DNA of 64,000 nucleotides from Welwitschia mirabilis (GCA_051453625.1 JBOZIK010000001.1:151047268-151111267); one strand, 5' to 3'; counted from the first letter of the stretch, positions 45,146 through 58,692 are shown. The notes: generated from the letters alone by a model not told the origin. Numbers and translations are program-made.

Positions 45146-46790
45146 GCTAGCCTTAGAGGTTCCCATCAATGAGGAGGAATTTTTCCATATCATTGTCTGA
45201 ATTTTCTCTAAGCTTTTTCTTTTGGAGGCCATTATGATGTCACTTGATCATCTTTCAAACATAACTTATGTATTTATTTCCATGACTAGTCTTTAAATTG
45301 GGCATTTTAAATTAGTAAGATTAGATTAAATAAATCTTAAGATATTCACACATTTATGAACTTTAGTTTGAAGTAAGATGCTTTATTCTTGATGTTTTTC
45401 TCATTGATGAAAAGGTTTTAGATTGTTTAAGGGTGTTCTTTTCTGTCTTCTATCTTATTACTTACTTTGTCTTTTAGAGTCTTTGGTCATATGGAATGTT
45501 TTTTTTAATTTGTAGGGGGAAAAAAGAAGTAAAATAAGATCATGATGTTTTATATTTAAGATATCTCAAAGACATAGTCACCATTATTTCCTCTCGTAAG
45601 TACACCAGAGTAAAGTTTTCCTAAAGGAGCCTTTAATAGTATAATATTATAGATGTGGAAACTTCACTAGGTGGTTAGTTAGCCATGCTTCATGGATCCT
45701 TACTTCTATGATTGTGGTTGCACTTCCCTTATCATGGATAGTTAGATAATAAAATAATAAAAATTTGAGGTTATTGGATTAGTGATATTCGTTGTTTGAT
45801 CAAAGAAATTATTTTTTTCTTAACTCTTAGTATTTCCACATCATCATTTCATTTCTAAGTATTTAGATGTTTGTTTTGAGATGTAAGTAGGTGATTTCAT
45901 TTAAAGCAACTCTTTAATCTTATTAGTTATTATTTAAAGAGTTTAATTTTTAGCATCATCATAACTATTGCCTTATTAAATGAAATTTTTTATACATCAA
46001 GTCATGCATTTTTAAAAATAAGTCATGTTATGATTTCTTCCATGAGAGTCTGCTAGGTTAAAATTTAGGATAGATAGAATATCTTCTTTATGTTGCCTTA
46101 TGTCCATTCTTTTTGTTTTCTTTTATTGTCTATTTAGTTGTTTTAAGGTCATTTTAGTATTTTATTATTATTTAAGAAGCTTAATTTTAATGGTTTTCTT
46201 GCCTAGTTTTCAATGAAGAATTTATCTCATGCTTAGATGAGTTTCATTAATAATCTTGTGATGTTTATTTTTAGTTATTTATATTTCTAAACACTTGTCT
46301 ACTCTTTGTAATGGTACATTTGTTGAGAATTCATGGATTTACTTCATCTTAATTAATACATTTTCATTATCTACCCTTTCTATGCTTGTCAGAATATTTC
46401 ATACATCTCTATTTTTCAAATTTAACATTTCTACACTCAAGTTTTCACTTAACTCAGAAGTTGTCTAAATTCAAAAACACTCATCATCTGTCTTCTCATT
46501 TCCATCTACTTTCTTTGCTTTACTAACCAATATGGAATATATTATTTTACTCAAGAGAAAATAGCACTCATTTTCATGGATTATTTTCATAAATTTTCAA
46601 GTTATTTTAGAGCTTTCATAAGACATAATTTTTTGAAATTTTCACTTCATACACATGATATGTTACACATTATTTTGCTATGTGATATGTTTGAGATTAT
46701 TTATGATCCCATGTTATAATTTCTAAATTGATTTTTTAAGATAATTTGGCTTGTAATTATAGTTATCTTTCTGGTTTTTATCAAGGACTG
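45146..46790 (+). other. Athila1 3' non-coding region
   Basis: 1.6 kb between the end of pol and the 3' LTR. Some Athila elements carry an envelope-like ORF here, but I see no open frame or transmembrane-rich stretch to support one. Confidence 0.55.
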
Positions 46791-46793
46791 ATA

Positions 46794-46815
46794 AAGGCTA
46801 AGTGGAAGGCTATGA
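46794..46815 (+). other. Athila1 polypurine tract region
   Basis: 'aaggctaagtggaaggctatga', purine-rich apart from four pyrimidine interruptions, ends at the start of the 3' LTR. Confidence 0.5.
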
Positions 46816-48045
46816 TGCACTACCAAACTATATTTATTTAATGGAATTTAATGAGCTATTTTGTAAGACATTTATACAAGTTTAGGTGCAATTCCAAGGA
46901 TTAAGGAGAATTGATAAATGATTATAGAAATGTGAAATTCTTAGGATATTCAAATATATTTTAGGCACATTCTGATGTACATGGCTTTGAAAGAAGATCC
47001 CTAATGTAAAACAAAGACTTCTCTTTTGTTAAAAAGATAAATAGGACTATCATTCCCTCTCTCATTCCTATAATAAGTAGGAGATTAGAACTATATATGC
47101 CACATTAGAATATTGATGCAGACTGAAGCCAGTATTATTAAGTCATCTTTTCTAAATATTTTTCATCCTTATGGTTGTTTCGATGACATGCAAAATGATG
47201 AATGAAATATTTAAACCATCATCACCATGGTCATCTCCATGATAAATGAGATGACACTTGTAATAGTCAGTCGACCTTTAACCATTTCACCCATTTCTTT
47301 ATTAGAATTAAGTGTGTTTTGTAGCATATTTTGTGTGATGCTTCCACCTTTAAGACCCTTCTTTAACTCTGTTATTTATCTTTGAAGCACTAAATATTCT
47401 TGTGATTAGAGATCGAAGGGTGGTAGATCCATATTATGAGTTGTAGAAAGATCCTCCCTTGGTAAAGGGCTATGCATCCTTCATTGAGGCTTGACTATTT
47501 TGTAACCTAGATGTTAGATTAACTTTAATATCAAACTCTATTTCATTTGTGCATTTAATTCTATTACATTTTCTTATGATTTATGTTATTATTGATTTAG
47601 TGACAATCTCTCTAATGATATAAGAGTAACTTTTATTAAGGCTAAAGAACATAGTTTAGGAATCATTTTGCATTATATTTATTTAACTCACCTAAGAACT
47701 TAAGTTAGTCTTAGTTAGTGACAACTACCTTGGCTAATTTAGATTATACATGACTGATCTTCTTAACAAGTTGATTCCATACTTGAATAGGTGTTCATCT
47801 AGGTTTAGTTGCACTTTCATTGCATTACATCTTTATCTCTGGCATTATTCTTAAGTCTTAGTTATCATATTCTCTTTGTAAATCAATTCTCCTTCTCCTC
47901 TCACATACCTTCAATGGGTTATGACATTTGGATAACTTCCATTTATACTAGAGTGTGTGTTTTATTTTAAATATATATATATATATATATATGATCATTA
48001 AGAGTTATTAATGAAAAAAGAATTACAAGAATATATACCACAATA
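46816..48045 (+). repeat. Athila1 3' LTR
   Basis: Begins 'tgcactacca'. The proposed end is 'ccacaata' (from 'ctacaaca'). It lacks the TATA segment present in the 5' LTR and carries a private (AT)11 run at 47971-47992. Confidence 0.85.
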
Positions 48046-50769
48046 AATACCAATGATGAAAAGAACAAAAATAAAGAAAACTAAGAAGCCCTTATCAACT
48101 TATGAATATCCTTTATCCTTTTCACAATAATTAAGAAAGGATAACATATAGAAAAAAGTCTAGAGACCTTAAAATTTTTAAGAAAGTTATAATCAACATG
48201 CATATCTTAAGTAATTAAATAAGTGCACTCCTATGCAAAATTCCTTAAAGACATGTGCCCTATTAAGAGGTGAATGCATGTTAATAAAAATGCATTTCTA
48301 GCTTAATAAAATAATGCTATTATATAAAATTAGATCTTACCTAAGTATAAAAATCTTCATTATGTAATGATAGCCATATTAATTGGTAATAAACATCTTA
48401 GAAAACTCTTTTTAGCTCTTAGAGTAATCATTAATTCTTTAGTTCCTATGTTTACAAGGAACTTGTAGGGCAAGTAACTTTAAATGAATCAAAACATACT
48501 TGTAATTAGCTGATAATTCTTTAAATTTACTACTTGAAATAGTGGAAGACATAATACTTCAAGTAGATAATTACTATTTTCTAGTAGACTTTATAGTTCT
48601 AAAAATGGATTCAATGAAATATCATTTAGTTCTTATCACTTTAGGAAGTACTTTCTTGAGTAATGGTGATTTTTTCTCTAATAGATAATATAACTATGAA
48701 GTTAAACATTTTTAATATTATCAAGTTATTAAAAGATGTTAACGTAGTTGATTTTATTGATGAAATTAATGATTAAAAATCTTCTTCTTATGAACATCAT
48801 ATTTCTTTTCTTTATTTATCTTTAGAGTTTAAATCAAATTGTAGTTATGCAGATGATGTTTCTTTTTCTTTGAAATTAGTTTTTTAATGTCTAAGACATA
48901 TTTCTCTTAAAAACTTTACTCATTCTAGCATACCTTCTTTTAAGAAAGATGTTTTACATCGGCTATTAGAAAATTGAAAAAAAGTCAAAAATTAGGATTC
49001 AATTGATTTCAAATGAATAAACTTTACTATTTACACTTTACACATCCTTTATAAATTTCTATACATCTATGTAAAGTATTCCATAAAGATATCTTTTCTC
49101 CTATGCCATTACATGATCCTCATTTTTTTTTTCATTTTGACCTCAACATCCACAGTTATTTTTAATATTTTTGCTTGCATTACATTACAAAATCTAGTGT
49201 TGATAATAGCCTTATTTTGAACTAGCTTAACTACCTTATAAAAACTTAAGTATGAATCAAAGATGTTTTTTTCATAGAAAAACCTAAGCATTATTATTAG
49301 TTCGATCATTTCCTTCAGCCTTTTTATACACTAGTTTCATTTTCAAACCTTATTAATCCTATAAATCATCTACGTCTCTTGGCCACCCATGAGTTCATGA
49401 GACTTACTAGTCATAGTTAATGTTCTTTAATATTTAAATTTATAATAAGTCATATTTCTATAATTTCAAGTGAGTTAAAATTAGGTGTACTTATGATCTT
49501 TGAGAAAACATAATGCTTATTTTAAGTTATATTGTTAAAGTTGCATTTACTTGAGGTCTTTAATTTAGAAAATGGATGGAAAAGTGGAAGCTACCTTTAG
49601 GATATACTCTTTTTTTTCAATCATTTATGGTAATAATATTAATTCTTAATTAGTCTAATGAGTGAATGATCAGCTATGTGCATATAAAAAATTTATATGA
49701 GAAGTAGACTTGAATGAAAAATAATATATCTATTCTTAAAAAGAACATTTTATTTTGACCAAAATTACTAGGTTTAGTTAATTAAATTGGATCTATAAAT
49801 GCTCACTAATAATGTATCTCTAATGATCTACTTATGGCATATTCTACTACATCAAGGTTACAGATGCGTATTAGAAGTGTAACATTGGTTTCTTCATAAG
49901 CAACATGCTTAACATTATTGAAAGAAAACTATGATAATACTAGATAAATGACTTTAAATAAAATTTCTCTTATTGATAATGAAAGAAAATTAAAGTGGAA
50001 ATTAAAGACCTTATGTCCTTTATTTTCATTAATAGTTTTGCCTAGAATTTTGCTTACTAAATCTTGGATTTTTATAAGTTTACTTAGTTATTACTTCATT
50101 TTAATGATATCTTAATTCATGCAATAAAGTTAAAAATACAAAAAATTCAATAAAAAGGCTATTGGCTTAGGTGAGTTGTGTTCTTTATTTGTAGATTACA
50201 TGAATGATTTGAATTTCATTTACATCATCATTTCCTTTTAATGTTCATTTTATTCATCATTGTTGTCTATTTCATAATTTAGACATTATCCCACTCTATG
50301 ATAAATAGATATTATTAGGCATACATATTTTATATCAAATACTAAACTTTTTCTTCACATTTATCGAGAAAAATAGAGTTTTAGTTATTAGAAATGAGAG
50401 AGTATGACTTCTCATTAGATAGTTATCTTTCCATCACAGCATAGGTTACATTGCATTGCATTATTCTATTGAAATAAGAATAGATGTCATGAAGAGATTT
50501 TTCCTTAATGATACCATAACTTGTTCTCAAATTTTCTTTTAATTCTTTTTATCCTAAAATATTAAAGGTCAAAATTTTATTTTATTTTGGGGTAGAAAAT
50601 TCCTAATTTTAATGCTTTATTTTTCACAAATTTAGCTAGAAATTTTTAAAAGTCCTTTGATATTTATCCTAGAATTTTTTTTTTTTAAATTCTAGTCATA
50701 TTTTATCATTTTTTTGGGTAAGAATCTAGAAAAATTTTAGTTAGAAGGCATGATAACATATAAGAATTA
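48046..50769 (+). other. Gypsy-outer interior after the nested insertion, with protease remnant
   Basis: At about 48560-48680 the plus strand encodes 'VDNYYFLVDFIVLKMDSMKY' then 'LVLITLGSTFLSNGDFF'. This matches the Athila protease tail V-x-x-F-x-F-P-V-D-F-V-V-L-D...P-L-I-L-G-R-P-F-L-A-T. The rest, to about 50769, shows no RT, RNase H or integrase motif. A purine-rich 'ttttggggtagaaaa' (50587-50601) could be the polypurine tract, which would move the 3' LTR start leftward. Confidence 0.65.
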
Positions 50770-52195
50770 ACCTTTATATCAAGTATTCCAGGTCAATTTA
50801 ACTTATGGTAGGTATTGGTTTAATCATTTTAGTCATAAAATTATGTCTTTTAATAATTTTAATGTCAATTATGAATTTATGCATTTAATCATTGTAAATT
50901 TAGGTACTTAACATGATAATGGAGCATGATGTAAAAATATGAAAGTAGTTCAATGTAAATGCCTATGGCACTAGTGTACCTTTATAGTGATGCTAGTTAT
51001 TTCTAACAAAGTGTCTTTGAACTCATCTACTAACTTTATCATGGAGTTAAATGTAAATTATAGTTATAAGCCATGTCAGGTTACTGCATCCTAGAACCTC
51101 ATGGTAATAATGTGGTAATCATATTAGAACCTCATGGTAATGATGTGGTAAACGCATAGTAGTGACATGACAATGAAGTGGTAATGACTTCTAATAGTGG
51201 CATGTGAGGATGATGTCATTACCTTTGTTGATAGCATTAGTTGAAAGCATCTAGACTGAAGGCCCCAAATTGAAACTATTATGATCATTTGAACTAATGA
51301 TACATGATAAAGCTTCTATCTAATTCTATGGAATGAGGATTTCACCTAATGTAATAGGATAAGAAATATTCAACTAATGCTACAAGATAGAATCTAATTC
51401 ATATCACCTACCACTATAAGCTAAATAACTTCAAAAATCCTAATCCTAAATCCCTCTATAAAAAGAACTAGTTCCATCACTATATCATTGATTTATGCTT
51501 AGTAAAACATTTGACACTTTAAAGTAAAGTTACCCTTACCATGTCATGCTAAGATTCCTTTAAGAGTAAGCTAGCCTAATGAGTCTATATGAGATGTAGA
51601 CATTTCTTGGATGTAAGGCATTCCCTTTATTTAAATAAAAATATAATTTTATTTTTTTATTTAAGTTGTAATTTATACTAGACTTTTAATGATTAAACAA
51701 AACTACTTATTTTTTAAGTGTCTATGTTTGTAAGTGAATCTCCTTATGCTAATGTTTTTCTAATAGTTTGTAAGTGTTTGAGAATTCTTAGGCATAATTT
51801 TTCTACTTTTCATACTTACACTTAAGTTGTAAAAAATAAAGGGACATAGAGATTTTACCAATACTCATGTAGTAAATGAGATTATGTCACCACAATTTGA
51901 AGATCCATGATTTGTTATTACTTTGAGGTAAATAAAGAAAATCATATTATACTCTTAAATTAAATTTCATTTATTAGATGGTTTAGGCTAGTTGTAGGGC
52001 TATTTTAGTTCTTACTTTTATCACTATAATTTCCTCGATAATCTCTTTCATGCAGTAGCATTTTTTTTTTGAAAATAATTTTTTATGTATTTAATTGTAT
52101 TTCTAATTATCTCCTTCATCCCTGAGTAAATAATGATAACTAGGTTCTTACCTACTTATACTATAATTTCATGAATGAACACGTGTTATGGTCTT
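50770..52195 (+). repeat. Gypsy-outer 3' LTR
   Basis: Partner of 31690-33110. TATA box at 51457-51464. It has a private 33-bp tandem duplication ('agaacctcatggtaat' at 51093 and 51126). The right edge is near 'gaaca' (about 52181) or slightly beyond. Confidence 0.78.
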
Positions 52196-55100
52196 GTATT
52201 ATGCACAATTAACATGTGTGAAAACATGTTTTGTGAATTGCAAAAATAACATGAATGGGTATTAGATCTAGTCTTTTGTGTTTATGGTCTTGTAACATCC
52301 ATAATCAAGATTTATAAAAACATGTCTAATCAATTGTGTAGCCAAGATACAATTGAATAGTTGGAACATATGACATGCATAAGAAAATAATTTAAATGTG
52401 CATGTAAGAGTTAATGATAAAAGCATCATGGATCACTTGTTAACCCTCTATCTAATTATGTCTAGTATTTTGTATCTATCATGTCATATACAATCTAGGT
52501 AAGGAGATATTTTACAACTCATGAAATAATTATTACTTATTAAATTATTCACTGGAAGAAAATATGAAATGATATCACATTTTCTAATGTATCAATTAAT
52601 CCTTATCCTAGATGAAATAATAGATTACAAGATACATCCTATAAGAAAGACACATGTTACATTTTAGTAATAAATAAATATACTATAGAGATATGTAAAA
52701 TAATTAGTCATGAATATGAATTAATTAAAGAAGTCACAATGGAATACATCTTAATGATAATGTATGATTCATCCATGCATTATACCATAATCTATTTGAA
52801 TCTATTATTAAGCTATTAAAATCACAAAGACATTATTATAATGATTTAGTATTAAATTATTTCTTAAAACATGAATTTTAAAAAATTATATTCATAAACA
52901 GATAAAAATTTACTTATGTCAAGTATATATGATCATAATAGGTCTAACAATGTGGCCACAGTAGACATAACCATCTTGGTCTTTTAGTTACAAGAGAAAA
53001 AACAGGATTACCTTCCTATTGTTTAGTTTGATTTTGCCCAAATTCCAAGGAAATACCTCAACCTACCAATATGACAATGCCTAAGGGAATTAGCAATAGC
53101 ATCTTCCTTAGTGATCTTAATTTGTAACTTTTATGAGGAGGAGGCTTGATGTATCTTTTTCTTTAATTAAATGAAAACATTTGTTCATAATTTTTGAAAA
53201 AAATATGGGCTTATAAAAATTATTTATATAAGAGAACATGCAATAAATTATTATCAAATATTCACATGTATTTTTTAAGAAGGATTTACCATTTTCTCAC
53301 ACGAATACCTCCTTACCATACTTCACATGGGTTGACCTCCTTGTAACTTTATTTTTTTCTTATGATCATAGATCAAATAACACTAGTAAGAATATATATG
53401 ACACATGACATGTTAAAAGTGAATAAATTATACATTATGTATGAAAAAGATTCTTATTAGTTTTTCAGGATCTAGATAATGCAATACTTTTAGTATGCCA
53501 TGTTCAACTTATCTCTTGCAATCTTCTATGATTAGAAGTAGTGAAAAACATTTTCATGCATGTAAGAATCATTTGGAGAATTGACAATTATCCTCTTCTT
53601 ACCACCTTCATCACATTAATATAATTATCAATTATGAATTTTACCTGTTAATATATAGGAATCTTGTAGGGAGGGATCATTTTTTCTCTAGAATACTTTA
53701 CTTCATATATCTTACACAAAGCATGATCTTGTAGTTTTCTAGTGTAAAGATAATGAGCTTTATTATAAAGTGTTTGGCAATGAGATCAATGTCAAACATC
53801 TATTGTGACATATCATATGAATAGTAAATGTAAAAAATCATGATGAATATAGCCATATCCAAATAGTTTAAATACATTCATATAATATAATCATATAAAT
53901 ATAGTGTCAACTCACTCTGACCATGTTCCATAGAATATCTTCCATATCCTTTGGTTTGTTCCTCTAGTAAGAAAGATTAATAGGACATAAACTTGAATGT
54001 TATTCTTGCTATAAAATCCAACCAAGAGTGCAACTTGATGTTTGCCTCACTACATTTATAGATAAGATGATGCAATTAAAGAATATTCTTATATGTTAAA
54101 ATGCCCATATGTAATTATAATAGAAAAATACATATACCTTGAAAAACCATGATTTCCTTTATTGATTTTTAACTTTCTATCATCTATGGATAGGTTTACA
54201 CTTTATTATTACCATATATCTTATATTCTAAGCCTATAAAATAAATGAACATATAAAATAAATATATGTAAGTATTTTAAAAAATCAATGATTACTCATT
54301 ACTTAAGTTCTTAGAAACTTTACAAACACCTTTACCACTTTCTAAATAATCCTAAGATGAAGGAGGTGTGACTATATATTACAAACTCATGTCATTATCA
54401 TACAAGTTTAAATAACATAGAGTATGAATTAATTACATTTACTTTAAGTAAATATTATTCCATCATGTCATTCTATAGCTATCTTATCCAATAGAGACTA
54501 TTAGGACAATGAGGTATCACCTACACAAAGGAAGAGCTATATAACTAAGATGATCACATAGGAATAAATAATAGATATAAAATTCGACTTTAATAATTTA
54601 TATATCATGTGGTTCTATCCCTACTATGTTTTTCCTCAAATTGGATTGACCCTCATACTTTTACTAGAATAATCATGGATCAGTAATAGCTTATCATCTG
54701 ATGAAGAACATCTTGTATTTACATATGAAATGCAATACATAAATCATAAAGTAGTAAAATACATGTATTTAGTTATTAAAAAGATACTATAAAATGTAAG
54801 AAAATAAATGTAATTATTCATCTTATTCTTAGCATGATCAAAGTATTTATTATTGATATATGATATCTAATAGGGGGAAAAAAAAGGCAAGTTAAAACAT
54901 TATTTATAGTTATATGTTATGTAGTAGCAAGAATAATTCCATACCAATAGGCTTAAACTTTTTTTTATAGATGTTGATATGTGATTATTAAATTTTAAAA
55001 TGCTAGAAAAGATGATAAAGTACAAATGATGGCATGGAAAATACCTCTAGCTAAAACTATTGCTTTATGCTCTAAGGAATGCATGCTAAATCCTATATTT

Positions 55101-56782
55101 AACATGACATGAATTTAATTATTTTATAGATTTATTCTAGTACTGTCTAAATTACTTTGTAATTGGGATCTTTTAAAATTATGAAAAGTAAGTGAAAGTT
55201 AGTGAGAAAAGATCAGAAAATAAAGAAAATTAGTTTTCAAGTAATAATTTACTAATTATAACATAATAAAATTTTAGAAAATATATTTACTACTATTTCT
55301 AAATTTTAAATTTGAACAATAATAAATATAATTATTAAAATAAAGAAATATAATATTCTTCCAAATTTCTAGGCTTAATTATAATTGAAGTGAATGTAGG
55401 TTCTAATAATAGATGGAATTTTTTCTATGGGGTAATTTTAAAATGATTAATTTAAGGATTAAAGGAAATAAAAATGGAAGAATAAGGAATAATGAATCAT
55501 GAATATTTTTTAAGTAAGTCTTCCCTTTACATACTCAATGTTATAAAATAAATATAGCTTAACATCAAGATAAATAGAAAATGCTAAATAAAATTTCACT
55601 TATAATAATTGCATGAGTTCATGATAAATTCAAGAAAAAATGTAACATTCAAAAAATCAAAAAACAACATTTTTCTTTGAATAGAAACATGAAATTGAGT
55701 TCTTAAGACCTTCATCAGTGTGAAAAATCTAACTGAACTCATTACATTGAGTGAATCAAAAATCAATCCTCTTTTACAAAGAGAAATATAAAACTTAATT
55801 TATAGTACCTACATTCTATGAATATGTTAAGTAAAGACATTTCATTATGCTAATCAAAACTCAATAGTCTCCTAAGTAAGGAAAAAAAAGATTAAATTCA
55901 TTTCATAAGGCCTAGACTAGATAATGCAAACTATAAGTAAGATCATTACATTAAACAAATTAGTAACTAATCATCATCTTTAAAGAGAAATATGAAATTT
56001 AATTTATGGATTTAAACTTTTAATTTGTATTTGATTTCTTATTGAACTAGACAATTTTCACATTATGAAATATAGCCACGTTTAGTCTAGCATTCTTTAA
56101 TAAATCTTATAACTAGATTCCCTTGGTAAAAATATTATAACTTAAACTAGATAATATTTGTAATAGTAATAGATCTATATTTTAGAATTTTACTGTAATC
56201 TAAGAACATAGTCTAGGAACTCCTTCTTTATTTAGTATTTATTTGTGTATAGATATCCATATTTAAATGTATGGATACATATCAAGGTAATTCCCAGTGC
56301 AATCCATACAATAGCTATTATCAACAATTTTATTAAGGAAGATATTTATGTGATCATTTTAGAAAGAAATAACAAGTCAAGAATAGTAAGGTATAATATA
56401 GTATTTTATAACATGATTAATTGAAAAATTATATATCACTTCATTTTTTTCTTACTCTTCTTTGAGTTTTTTCCTACTATTCCTGATATCTTATTTTTGA
56501 TAATTAAAATTATTTTTTTGTTGAATTTTTTTGCTTAGTGGAAATATACATTTTGATTAATAGAAGTAAATCTCTTTTGACCTATAAGACTAAAATTAAG
56601 AATGCATGAAAAGACATTGAATATAGGTATCATAGAATAATTAATAATATATTACTCATAACTATTAGAATATTTATTTGTGCATAACATAGATCATGTA
56701 CATCATATACATTACCTAGTCCAAGCATTCCTCCCTAAGAATTTCCTTCTCATCATACTCTTATTCTTCAATATTATTATCC
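52196..56782. other. AT-rich relic DNA, possibly interior of the CACTA element
   Basis: No recognisable gene on either strand. By position it would be the part of the CACTA element between its DUF4216 region and the Gypsy-outer insertion. 52960-53150 is slightly richer in G+C but matches nothing I know. Confidence 0.4.
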
Positions 56783-57440
56783 TTATGTGAATTTCATTTT
56801 TTTTCCATTCTTTTCTTTTAAACTTAAAGAAGTCACTTGTACTATAGTAATGTAGTTACAGTCTATCTCAATCACCAAACCACTGCATATGATTCTTGTC
56901 AAATGGGCAATATCTTCATGTTTATTATTAACAATTAAAGGAATAGCACTAGATATATCATCTTTAGTGGACACTAGAATGTAATACTCTAATGTGTTAT
57001 CATTATTATCATTTTTATCACATTTAAAATATGAATTTCTAGATACTACTATCATCTAACTTAAATCATATGAATCCTTTACATACAACAACTATCTTTC
57101 TTTCTTGATATAAATAATTGGATCTTTCATATGCTGCTTCACTTGTTATATTTAGTAATAAAAATCCCTAATCATCCTTTCTTAATCCTCTTTAATGAAG
57201 ACATCAAACCACTCACATAAGAACAATGTGAAGTTGAAGCTCCCATAGTCCAAAACTATAAAGTCCTTTAAAACTTCATAGTAGTCATATTCATAAGAAA
57301 TAGGATTATTATCTTTTACACTTTTATGAGAAAGTTGTATTCCTATAGCAAATACATCATATTATATATCTTTTTTTATTTCTTTCTTACCTCTATATAA
57401 AAGATATAGCCATTAACATTGTAAATGTTGTATGTATATC
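56783..57440 (-). pseudogene. CACTA transposon DUF4216 remnant
   Basis: Read on the minus strand: 'YNVNGYIFYIEVRKK' (about 57440), then in another frame 'NNPISYEYDYYEVLKDFIVL', 'DYGSFNFTLFLCEWFDV', 'DPIIYIKKERQLLYVKDSYD' and 'MIVVSRNSYFKCDKND'. This follows the DUF4216 order found downstream of the TNP2 transposase in plant CACTA elements: Y-x-V-N-G-x-x-F-x-T, N-P...Y-Y-G-x-L-x-D-I-I-x-L-x-Y, V-x-L-F-x-C-x-W-x-D, P-F-I-x-A-x-Q-x-x-Q-V-F-Y-V-x-D, then the V-V-x-K-x-x-P-R-D strand. The last 90 codons (56783-57055) are open. The TNP2 part would lie to the right, where Athila2 now sits. Function of the domain is unknown. Confidence 0.72.
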
Positions 57441-57479
57441 ATTACATCATTATAGCAGTTACATGTAAAGGAATAATAA

Positions 57480-58671
57480 CTCATCATCAATGAATTTATG
57501 ATTGATCATTCATTTCATAGGACGTTTAGACAGGTTTAGATGGAATTCTAATGATTATGAAGAATCAACAATATGATCACAAAAATATGCAATTCTAATC
57601 ATATTTGGTGATACTTTGGAAAATTATAATACTTAGCACTTTCATGATAAGATAATGATGTAATAGGGTGATTTCTATTAGTTGGAATCTTTAAGATGAT
57701 TGTCATCCCCTATGTCATCTAGATGATATCTGAGATGACATAGATGCTAACTTAAACTAAAACTATGAGGCTGATTAGGAGGCTAGAAGCTGATGAATCA
57801 TCTATTATTATGGGATATTATCCCCAGTGTCATATGAATGATAGTCAAGATGAAAACTATTTTGTATGAATGGAAATAATTACTTTTGTAATGATGTCAT
57901 GTAACCATGTGAGTTGCTAAGATTTGTTCTCCAACTTCTAGGGTTTTGGTTTTATAAAACTATAAATACTACCTTTCCTTTACTCCCATTTTTATTTTTT
58001 GTAACAAATATTCTTGTGATGAGAGATTGAAGGATAAGCATTCTATCCATAGATATAACAAGATGTTTTTCATTATTTTGTACTAAGTATCCTCCATTGA
58101 GCTATTGCTACTTTGTTTGTAAGGAGACATTAATTCATGATTAATGCCATAATTTTTTTCACTTTTATTATGTAAACCCCCTTATGGTTTAAGTTGATTA
58201 TAATTTTGTCATATCTTCATAGTTTATTTAGATCATAAGAGAAGCCTTTATTAAGATCTACATTATTAGTTTCTATCTTTTATTTCATTTTATTCATATT
58301 TGTATCTTATAGCCTATGTTCATTAAGAATAAGTGATGGCTATTTCTAATTAACCTAAGTTATAAGGGCTAATCTTTGTAATAGAAGAATTATTAATTAA
58401 ATAGATTCATTACACTTGAATTTCATCCATTTGAATTTCATCATCATTCCTTCTACATTACATTTGCATTATTTCTTATTTTCTTTTACTAAAAGAAAAG
58501 GACAAAAGATACCTTACTAAAATCAATTCTCTAACTTTTATCCTAGTGCATTTAATTGATTATGACATTTGAATTAACTCTCATTTATACTAGTATGTGT
58601 TTTATACAAGTATTTGTAATTTTGTATAACCTACATAAGGATTTCAATATACATAAATTTTTACCACAACA
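57480..58671 (+). repeat. Athila2 5' LTR
   Basis: Aligns with Athila1 LTRs from 'cataggacgtttagacaggtt' (57516) to 'accacaaca' (58671). A TATA box 'tataaata' is at 57961-57968. The exact 5' edge is unclear (57470-57515). Confidence 0.82.
57961..57968 (+). promoter_or_regulatory. TATA box in Athila2 5' LTR
   Basis: 'actataaatacta', at the place matching the Athila1 5' LTR TATA box (36910). Confidence 0.65.
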
Positions 58672-58674
58672 TTT

Positions 58675-58692
58675 TGACACCATTGTAGAGAA
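58675..58692 (+). other. Athila2 primer-binding site (tRNA-Asp type)
   Basis: 'tgacaccattgtagagaa' differs from TGGCGCCGTTGCCGGGGA at seven positions, six of them G:C to A:T transitions. Spacing from the LTR end (3 bases) is the same as in Athila1. Confidence 0.85.

Larger units (their letters stand above)
36367..48045 (+). mobile_element. Athila1: Athila-type Ty3/gypsy retrotransposon nested in Gypsy-outer
   Basis: LTRs at 36367-37593 and 46816-48045 (34 of 40 identical in the stretch 36407-36446 against 46856-46895). tRNA-Asp type primer site at 37597-37614. The order gag, protease, RT, RNase H, integrase identifies Ty3/gypsy. The RT and RNase H text is closest to the Athila lineage. Stops and frameshifts throughout; one 104-codon RT piece is open. 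It splits Gypsy-outer gag from its protease. The flanking 5-mers ('cctaa' left, 'aatac' right) do not form a clear target duplication. A pol segment of about 0.97 kb is present twice around a 100-N gap. Confidence 0.9.
31690..52195 (+). mobile_element. Gypsy-outer: Athila-type Ty3/gypsy element with a nested element
   Basis: LTRs at about 31690-33110 and 50770-52195 share promoter and leader blocks. For example, 'catggagttaa' plus the following 22 bases match at 28 of 33 positions (31956 and 51041 regions). The primer site at 33113-33130 is tRNA-Asp type. A gag C-terminal piece (35738-35947) and a protease piece (about 48560-48700) are on the plus strand. Athila1 (36367-48045) lies between them. 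No RT, RNase H or integrase motif was found outside Athila1, so this element is internally deleted or decayed beyond recognition. Outer edges are uncertain by tens of bases. Confidence 0.8.

Noticed and set aside
45146-46790. Envelope-like ORF of Athila1
   Set aside because: The position is right for the extra ORF some Athila elements carry, but stops are dense in all frames and no membrane-segment pattern is visible.
36362-48050. Target-site duplication for Athila1
   Set aside because: The 5 bases before the 5' LTR ('cctaa') and after the proposed 3' LTR end ('aatac') do not match, even allowing for C-to-T change. Edges may be off or the site lost.
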